Below, one piece after another: positions 59,245-64,000 of a DNA stretch of 64,000 bases (its first letter is position 1; every line of letters starts with the position of its first letter). The position numbers were made by a program, and so were the translations under genes. The DNA is from Streptomyces sp. Act143 (GTDB lineage Bacteria > Actinomycetota > Actinomycetes > Streptomycetales > Streptomycetaceae). The stretch spans positions 7,658,925 through 7,722,924 of the forward strand of contig NZ_QFRX01000001.1 of the NCBI RefSeq assembly GCF_003143935.1. Reading direction: 5' to 3'. The notes under the pieces are model-generated. The model ran no database searches and was not told the origin of the DNA. It saw only the letters and a list, made by a program, of their open reading frames with translations.

Positions 59245-60846
59245 TCAGGCGTAGCGCTCCCACAACCCGTCCACATAAGCCGCCAGCCGCGCGCCCAGCA
59301 CCTCGGGCGTCAGATCGGTCCGCCCCAGTTCGCGCCACGGCCCGGCCAGCTTCGCCGCGTCGGGGGCGTAGCCGAGGGCGTCGAGCAGCCGCCAGTACAA
59401 GTGGTCGGCGCCGTCGGCGAGTTGCCGCCCGCCCTGGGCCTCGTACCGCTCCCGGAACCCCAGCCCGTGCTCCGGCCCGTGCAGCAGGGCGAGCGCCGTC
59501 GAGCAGTGCGCCACGTCCAGGTCGGCCGGCCCCCACGAGGTCTCCACCCAGTCGACGACACCGCTGATCCGCCCCTCGTCGAAGAGCACGTTCCCCGGGT
59601 GGAAGTCCCGGTGCAGGAAGACCCCTTCGTACGTCGGCGGCTCACGCCGGATGACGTCCACGGCCCGCTCCCACAACGCCCCCTCCGGCACCCGCACCCG
59701 TTCGGGAGACGTCCACGCCTGATAGGTCCGCGGCCGGTCGTCCGGTACGACCGCGTGAATCCGGGCGAGCTGCCCCGCCAGCAGGTCGAGGCGCCGTCCC
59801 AGATCCTCCTCGTCCACCCGCACCCGGCCCGGCAGCCGGGACATCAACAGGCTCGGATGGTCGGTGAGTTCGGCCGTGGCGTCCACGGCGAGCAGCTCGG
59901 GCGCCGGGACGCCGTCCGCCCCGGCGAGCAGGGTGAGGACCGCCGCCTCGCGGGCGAGGAGCCCGGGGGCGTGGTGCCGGAAGAAGGGCTTCACGAACGA
60001 CCGCAGCACCAGGTCCGTGCCGTCGTCGAGGGTGAGGCCGCGCATCTGCGAGGTCCAGCCGCCCGGCAGGAACCGGGTGGTGGCGACCGTACGGCCCGCG
60101 GGGAGCTGCTTGGCCAGCCAAGCGCGGGTCGCCGTCCGGCCGTCGGCGAGCAGCAGGTCGACGAAGTCCCGCCGGGGGCCGGCGTGGTCGCGGAACCACA
60201 GGCCCAAGTAGTGGTCGGCATCGGGCAGTTCGAGGCGCGTGTACGAGGCCCGGGCCGCCAGCGCGTCCTGGACGGCCGCTGTCACGGCGGGCGGGATGAC
60301 GCGGTCGTCCCCCGGCACCGCGAGCACCGTACGGCCCTCGTACGCCCCCAGGACGTCGAGCGCGGGCGTCTCCCGCCAGCTGTCCGGGGTGCGGATGATC
60401 GCGCTGAACCGGCCGTCGCCCGCCCCGAAGGGCACGTCCCACGCCTCCGCCGCGTACACCGCCGGCGCGCACAGCCCGACCGCCGTCACGCGCTCCCCGT
60501 AATGCCCCACGAGATCCGCCACGGTCTGGCCGCTCATGCTGAACCCGACCAGGACCAGCGGCTCCGCTGCCGGAACGTGCGCGTCGATCACCGCGACGGC
60601 CTGCTCGAACCGGCGCCGCAGACTCAACTCCGCGAGCTCACCGCTGCTTTCGCCGTGTCCGGAGAAGTCGAAGGCCAGGGCGCCGCAGCCACGGCTCAGG
60701 AACTCCGCCGCCAGCGGCACGAGCCGCTCCTTGCTGCCGTTGCCGGCCCCGTGCAGCAGAACGGCGGTGGCCCGCCCCGGACCACCGCCGCCGTGCACCC
60801 CGCTGAGCCGTTCGCCGCCATGACCGAAGGTGAAGGAGGAGAGCAT
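59245..60846 (-). CDS. alpha/beta-hydrolase fused to an aminoglycoside-phosphotransferase-type kinase
   Basis: This single 533-residue open frame joins two enzyme folds. Residues about 1-240 are an alpha/beta hydrolase: the nucleophile elbow GFSMSGQ, an acid in VPGDDRVIP and the catalytic His in PDADHYLG. Residues about 255-533 are an APH/choline-kinase-like domain: FLHRDFHPGNVLFDEG (HxDxxxxN) and ISGVVDWVET (DxD-like metal site), with a phosphate-binding region around TRFLPGGWT. Both active sites look intact. It may hydrolyse and phosphorylate the same compound, for example in drug inactivation. It is convergent with a DUF2252 gene. The fusion is the notable feature. Confidence 0.88.
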   Translation of the reverse strand: MLSSFTFGHGGERLSGVHGGGGPGRATAVLLHGAGNGSKERLVPLAAEFLSRGCGALAFDFSGHGESSGELAELSLRRRFEQAVAVIDAHVPAAEPLVLVGFSMSGQTVADLVGHYGERVTAVGLCAPAVYAAEAWDVPFGAGDGRFSAIIRTPDSWRETPALDVLGAYEGRTVLAVPGDDRVIPPAVTAAVQDALAARASYTRLELPDADHYLGLWFRDHAGPRRDFVDLLLADGRTATRAWLAKQLPAGRTVATTRFLPGGWTSQMRGLTLDDGTDLVLRSFVKPFFRHHAPGLLAREAAVLTLLAGADGVPAPELLAVDATAELTDHPSLLMSRLPGRVRVDEEDLGRRLDLLAGQLARIHAVVPDDRPRTYQAWTSPERVRVPEGALWERAVDVIRREPPTYEGVFLHRDFHPGNVLFDEGRISGVVDWVETSWGPADLDVAHCSTALALLHGPEHGLGFRERYEAQGGRQLADGADHLYWRLLDALGYAPDAAKLAGPWRELGRTDLTPEVLGARLAAYVDGLWERYA

Positions 60847-60874
60847 GCCCTCATTCGATCACGGCGAACGGGCC

Positions 60875-61375
60875 TCAGGCAGGCGACTTCTGCGCCGCCC
60901 TGATCGCCTCGCGCAGGTGGTCCTCGTCGGCCTGGCTCAGCGAGGTCTGTACCAACTGCCCGCCGAACGGCGTGAGTTGCGGGATCACCTTGTCCTGTGC
61001 GGCCTGCTTGACCAGGACGAACAGGGCGGCGGCACCCGGGCGCAGATTCTGGCTCAGCTCCTTCATGAAGTTGTCGTTGATGCCGGTGTCGGTGACCGCG
61101 CCCCCGGCCGCGCCGGCCGCCGCGCCCACCGCGGCGCCGAGCAGCGGGGCGAGGAACAGCAGCCCGATCACCCCGCCCCACAGCGCGCCGCCGGCCGCGC
61201 CCATGGTGGTGTGGTTGACGGCCTGGTGCAGCTTGATCTTGCCGTCGTCACGCCGCTCGACGACCACGATGTCCTCCAGCTCGACGAGATGCTGCTTGGA
61301 CAGTTCGACGACCTTCTCGCGGACCTGATGGGCGGTGGCGAGGTCGTCGTAGGCGATGACGAAGAGATCACTCAT
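60875..61375 (-). CDS. DUF1269-domain membrane protein
   Basis: This 166-residue protein starts MSDLFVIAYDDLATAHQVRE. The glycine-rich membrane segments GAAGGALWGGVIGLLFLAPL and GAAVGAAAGAAGGAVTDTG follow, and then a cytoplasmic tail with KELSQNLRPGAAALFVLVKQ. DUF1269 proteins are small membrane proteins, often stress-linked, with no known activity. ATG at 61375 follows AAGGGG; an upstream ATG at 61384 is less well placed. A 209-base gap to the next gene has no clear promoter, although the AT-rich stretch near 61403-61420 could hold one for this gene. Confidence 0.88.
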   Translation of the reverse strand: MSDLFVIAYDDLATAHQVREKVVELSKQHLVELEDIVVVERRDDGKIKLHQAVNHTTMGAAGGALWGGVIGLLFLAPLLGAAVGAAAGAAGGAVTDTGINDNFMKELSQNLRPGAAALFVLVKQAAQDKVIPQLTPFGGQLVQTSLSQADEDHLREAIRAAQKSPA

Positions 61376-61584
61376 CCCGGGCACCCCTTGTGTGGTGAAT
61401 TAGCGTGAATCTTCCTTTTCGCCCGACTCTAGGCCGCGAGAAAAAGAGATGCACGCCGAGTGACGGTCTCCCTACGCTGGACACCCGTTGCGGAGCCGTC
61501 AGCTCTGCTTTCCGCAGGGCCGGCGTCACTCTGCGCGTTCAGCACTAATCTGCTGCACACCACCCACGCACACGGAGGCCACCG

Positions 61585-61872
61585 ATGGGCACCATCGTCA
61601 TGGCCGGGACCGCTGTTCTGGTCGTCTTGGGATTCGGGAACCACCTCTACTGGCTCGCCGCCGTCGCCGTGCTCTTCCTGTACACGCAGTACGGGCGGGG
61701 GACGTCCTCGACATCGTCGAGGGGCGGCGGGGCGTCGTCCGGCGGCGGCATGATGGCCGGCGACTACCGCACGTACCGCGCCCGCCGGGACAAGCAGGCC
61801 AAGTGGGAGCGCCGCTACCGCCGGGAGCGCCCCCTCGAGGCCCGTCGCCAGGCACGCGAGAAGAGCAAGTGA
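61585..61872 (+). CDS. small membrane protein with basic C-terminal tail
   Basis: This 95-residue protein starts MGTIVMAGTAVLVVLGFGNH and continues with LYWLAAVAVLFLYTQYGRG, giving two hydrophobic segments. A Gly/Ser linker is followed by a strongly basic C-terminus, RARRDKQAKWERRYRRERP. The tail may bind nucleic acid or membrane phospholipid. The ATG is preceded by a GGAGG-like sequence (GGAGGCCACC). It lies divergent from the DUF1269 gene and convergent with pspAB. No family was recognised. Confidence 0.75.
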   Translation: MGTIVMAGTAVLVVLGFGNHLYWLAAVAVLFLYTQYGRGTSSTSSRGGGASSGGGMMAGDYRTYRARRDKQAKWERRYRRERPLEARRQAREKSK

Positions 61873-61894
61873 GAGCGGTACGGGTGTCCCCTGG

Positions 61895-62479
61895 TCACAG
61901 GCCGGGGGCGCCCCACACCGGGAACCAGCGGCTCAGGTCCTGTTCCAGCCGCAGATCGTCCGCGAGCGCCGCCTTCACCCGCAGCTCCAGCGCGTTGTCC
62001 CGCCGCTGCCCGCCGTCGGGCAGCGGCGCGAAGGGGTAGAAGGTGCCGCGCTTGTAGAGGTAGACCAGCGCGAGGGCGCGGCCCGCGTCGTCGCGGAAGC
62101 CGGCGAGCGAGCACAGCAGCTGCGGGCCGAAGCCGTTGACCTCCATCGAGGAGTTCACCGCGTGCAGATCGTTGACCAGCAGATGCAGCTGGTCGGGGGC
62201 GCGCTGCGAGACCAGCCAGGAGTAGCCGTAGTCGTCGCGCCGCAGCTCGACCGGGGGACCGTCCCGGTCGGCGTCCGCGTCCAGCAGCGCCTGCACCTCA
62301 CGGTGCGTCTGCTCGAACGCCGCGCCCTCGACGGTCGCGAAGCACACCGCGCCGCTCCCGGTCGGGGTGAACCCGGTCGCGGCCTCCAGCGTCACCGCCG
62401 CCGAGGGCAGCGCGAAGAGCCGGTCGAGATCGGGCGCGACGGGCTTGGTGCGCCCGAGCAGGATGTCCAGCAGCCCCAT
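61895..62479 (-). CDS. pspAB: PspA-associated protein PspAB
   Basis: This 194-residue cytoplasmic protein starts MGLLDILLGRTKPVAPDLDR. It continues with SAAVTLEAATGFTPTGSGAV, DDYGYSWLVSQRAPDQLHLL and a final LEQDLSRWFPVWGAPGL. This is the pattern of the PspAB family, reported beside PspA or HtpX in actinobacteria and implicated in envelope stress. Its start lies only three bases after the stop of htpX on the same strand, so the two form an operon. No PspA gene is in the window. The molecular function is not established. Confidence 0.9.
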   Translation of the reverse strand: MGLLDILLGRTKPVAPDLDRLFALPSAAVTLEAATGFTPTGSGAVCFATVEGAAFEQTHREVQALLDADADRDGPPVELRRDDYGYSWLVSQRAPDQLHLLVNDLHAVNSSMEVNGFGPQLLCSLAGFRDDAGRALALVYLYKRGTFYPFAPLPDGGQRRDNALELRVKAALADDLRLEQDLSRWFPVWGAPGL

Positions 62480-62482
62480 CCG

Positions 62483-63400
62483 CTACTCCGTCTTCCCGGG
62501 GCGCGCCGCCTCGCCCAACTCGGCCGAGATCCGGCCCAGTTGCTCAAGCCGCTGCTCCAGCGTCGGGTGCGTGGAGAAGAACCGCTCGACGCCGGGCTCC
62601 TTGCCGGTCGCCGGGGTGAAGTAGAACGCGTTGAAGGCCTGCGCGGTCCGCAGATCCTTGGTGGGGATGCGGGCGATGTCCCCGGACACCTTCGTCAGCG
62701 CGGAGGCGAGCGCCGAAGGCCGCCCCGTCAGCTGCGCCGCGGCCCGGTCGGCGGCCAGCTCCCGGTACCGGGACAGCGCCCGGATGAGCAGGAAGCTGAT
62801 CGCGTACACCGCCGCCGAGATCCCCATCACGGCGGCGAAGACGACGGCGGTGTTCTGGTCCTTCCGCCCGCCGAAGACCTGCGAGTAGAACGCGAACCGC
62901 ACGATGAGCCCCGCGATGACCCCCAGGAACGAGGCGACGGTGATCACGGCGACGTCCTTGTGCGCCACGTGCGACAGCTCGTGCGCGAGCACACCCTCCA
63001 GCTCGTCCTTCTCCAGCCGGCGCAGCAGCCCGTCGGTCACGCACACCACGGCGTGATCGGCGTTCCGCCCGGTGGCGAACGCGTTGGGCATGTCCATGTG
63101 GGAGACGGCGACCACGGGCTTGGGCATGTCGGCGATGGCACACAGCCGGTCCACGACCCCGTGCAGCTCCGGATACTCCTCCCGCTCCACGACCTGCCCG
63201 CGCATCGCGAACAGGGCGACCCGGTCGGAGAACCAGTACTGCGCCCCGAGCACCAGCGCCGCCACGACCACGACGAGCACCCAGGACTTCAGCAACACGA
63301 TCAACGCGCCGACGAAGGCGACGTACAACAGCCCGAGCAGGAACAGCGTGACCGTCATCCGCACGGTCAGGCGCCGGTCGCTCCGGAAGCGGCTCTGCAT
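62483..63400 (-). CDS. htpX: zinc metalloprotease HtpX-like (peptidase M48)
   Basis: This 305-residue membrane protease acts in quality control of membrane proteins. Two N-terminal transmembrane helices are seen (FLLGLLYVAFVGALIVLL; VLVVVVAALVLGAQYWF). The zinc site is VLAHELSHVAHKD (HExxH) with the third ligand in RYRELAADRAAA. A second pair of helices lies between (FLGVIAGLIVRFAFYS and AAVMGISAAVYAISFLL). ATG at 63400 has GGGGTG about seven bases upstream; the ATG at 63406 is too close to it. It is the first gene of an operon with pspAB. Envelope-stress induction is expected from the family. Confidence 0.94.
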   Translation of the reverse strand: MQSRFRSDRRLTVRMTVTLFLLGLLYVAFVGALIVLLKSWVLVVVVAALVLGAQYWFSDRVALFAMRGQVVEREEYPELHGVVDRLCAIADMPKPVVAVSHMDMPNAFATGRNADHAVVCVTDGLLRRLEKDELEGVLAHELSHVAHKDVAVITVASFLGVIAGLIVRFAFYSQVFGGRKDQNTAVVFAAVMGISAAVYAISFLLIRALSRYRELAADRAAAQLTGRPSALASALTKVSGDIARIPTKDLRTAQAFNAFYFTPATGKEPGVERFFSTHPTLEQRLEQLGRISAELGEAARPGKTE

Positions 63401-63512
63401 CTGCATCACCCCGCAGTCAGGCACTCGTCCCACTGCCAGTGTGCACCCGCCCCTGTCATCAAGCAGTCGTGATCGGGCCCAGGACAGGCAAAACCTCAAG
63501 CCCGCAGCCGGC

Positions 63513-63556
63513 CTCCCTCCCCAGTTCTCAACTCCGTTCGAACCGGGGGGACCCCG
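63513..63556. repeat. second copy of the interspersed palindromic element
   Basis: CTCAACTCCGTTCGAACCGG followed by GGGGACCCC resembles the element at 54964-55004, with TTCGAA in place of the CTCGAG centre. It lies at the 3' end of the HEAT-repeat gene and would include the restored stop codon at 63528-63530. Confidence 0.5.
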
Positions 63557-63565
63557 AGCGCCGCG

Positions 63566-64000
63566 TCAGCACCAACTCGCTGAACAGCTCCCGCGCCCGC
63601 TCAAGCAGCTCACCGACCTCGACCACCCCGTGCGGCACATCCGAAGTCGGGCACCACCGCCGCACGGCCTGCCGGGCACCACCGCCGCACGGCCTGCCGG
63701 GCACCACCGCCGCACGGCCTGCCGGGCGGCATGCCGCAGCCTGTCGTCCGGATCGCCGATCAGCGCGACCGCGGCCCGCAGCCGTGCGAGCCCACCGTGC
63801 CGCTGGAACAGCCGGAACGCGGAGACCCGCACCGCCCGGGACCGCCCCTCCGCGAGCCGTCCCCTCAGCCGTTCCTCGTCCAGCGCCCCCGCCGAGGGCA
63901 GCAGCGCCACCGCCGCCTCCCGCACCACCCCGGCATCGGGATCGTCGAGCAGCGCCATGAACCGTGCCACATCCGATACGTCAAGCGCCCGCAGCCCCGC
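63566..64000 (-). pseudogene. HEAT-repeat protein gene, 5' end outside the window, frameshifted by a 25-bp triplication
   Basis: The visible part encodes HEAT-type helix pairs: RFMALLDDPDAGVVREAAVALL, ERLRGRLAEGRSRAVRVSAF and AAVALIGDPDDRLRHAARQAV. These repeats bind proteins. At 63649-63723 a 25-bp unit occurs three times. With a single copy the frame continues RRWCPTSDVPHGVVEVGELL and then ERARELFSELVLTRR to a stop at 63528-63530. With three copies it shifts to RRWCPAGRAAVVPGRP and stops at 63566. The current reading therefore has a wrong C-terminus. The 5' end lies beyond the window. It may still make a truncated protein. Confidence 0.7.
63649..63723. repeat. 25-bp tandem repeat, three copies, in the HEAT gene
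   Basis: Three perfect copies of a unit beginning GGGCACCACCGCC, period 25, at 63649, 63674 and 63699. Since 25 is not a multiple of three, each change in copy number shifts the frame. One or four copies would keep the original frame. Confidence 0.9.

Noticed and set aside
63649..63723. CRISPR array
   Set aside because: The three 25-bp copies are directly adjacent without spacers and lie inside a coding frame, so this is a tandem duplication.

Overview
The window is a GC-rich (roughly 70% or more) actinobacterial chromosome segment. Codon third positions are almost always G or C, GTG starts are common, ribosome sites are of the AAGGAG type, and the gene content is that of Streptomyces. From memory of the literature, and not from a database search, the order NAD synthetase, glnA2, glnE, malR-malEFG-aglA, secreted pullulanase, glnRII, glnII matches the nitrogen and maltose region of Streptomyces coelicolor. 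The organism is therefore most likely a Streptomyces species whose block carries additional secreted amylases.

Layout. 1-4.1 kb: a truncated drug-efflux MFS gene with its TetR regulator, a membrane-anchored endonuclease/exonuclease/phosphatase-fold protein and a second MFS efflux gene. 4.2-10 kb: glutamine-dependent NAD synthetase, a secreted sedolisin (S53) protease, and a translationally overlapping DUF3105/DUF305 pair. 10.2-16.1 kb: the glutamine-synthetase-like glnA2, a small secreted protein, a glyoxalase-fold protein, a flavin-binding oxidase-like protein and glnE. 16-18.8 kb: an EamA exporter divergent from a LysR regulator, and a PAP2-family membrane phosphatase. 18.9-38.5 kb: a large alpha-glucan block with MalR, MalEFG, AglA, an ATPase regulator without an HTH domain, two divergent secreted alpha-amylases, a GH30 glycosidase behind a perfect CebR-type operator, and an 1801-residue enzyme with two GH13 catalytic modules. 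38.6-46.5 kb: a receiver-SpoIIE phosphatase, a tautomerase, a diiron-protein/ferredoxin-reductase/TetR operon, a sigma-like membrane protein with a TPR partner, and a histidine-rich lipoprotein. 46.5-55.7 kb: a DUF1996 secreted protein, a two-component pair, an epimerase, a GlnRII-type regulator, a frameshifted DUF6891-like gene, glnII with a GlnR box, a hydrolase remnant broken by an interspersed palindrome, and an RlpA-like secreted protein. 55.8-64 kb: a membrane protein, ArsC/Spx-like reductase, DUF2252 protein, an alpha/beta-hydrolase/phosphotransferase fusion, a DUF1269 protein, PspAB with HtpX, and a HEAT-repeat gene knocked out of frame by a 25-bp triplication.

How the genes work together. 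Two physiological themes dominate. In starch use, extracellular amylases and pullulanase release maltodextrins. MalE captures them, MalFG imports them (the ATPase is absent here; the shared MsiK is expected elsewhere), and AglA cuts them to glucose. MalR sites of the CTTGC(A/T)G type appear before malE and before the amylase and pullulanase genes. In nitrogen metabolism, GlnII makes glutamine, GlnE adenylylates the type I synthetase encoded elsewhere, GlnA2 is a glutamine-synthetase relative whose adenylylation tyrosine is replaced, and GlnRII is an OmpR-type regulator.

The least expected items are the CebR-type operator inside a MalR-type block, the diiron/reductase operon, the hydrolase-kinase fusion, the sigma-like membrane protein, and the repeat-driven frameshift at the right edge. 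No rRNA, tRNA, CRISPR array, transposase or prophage gene was recognised.
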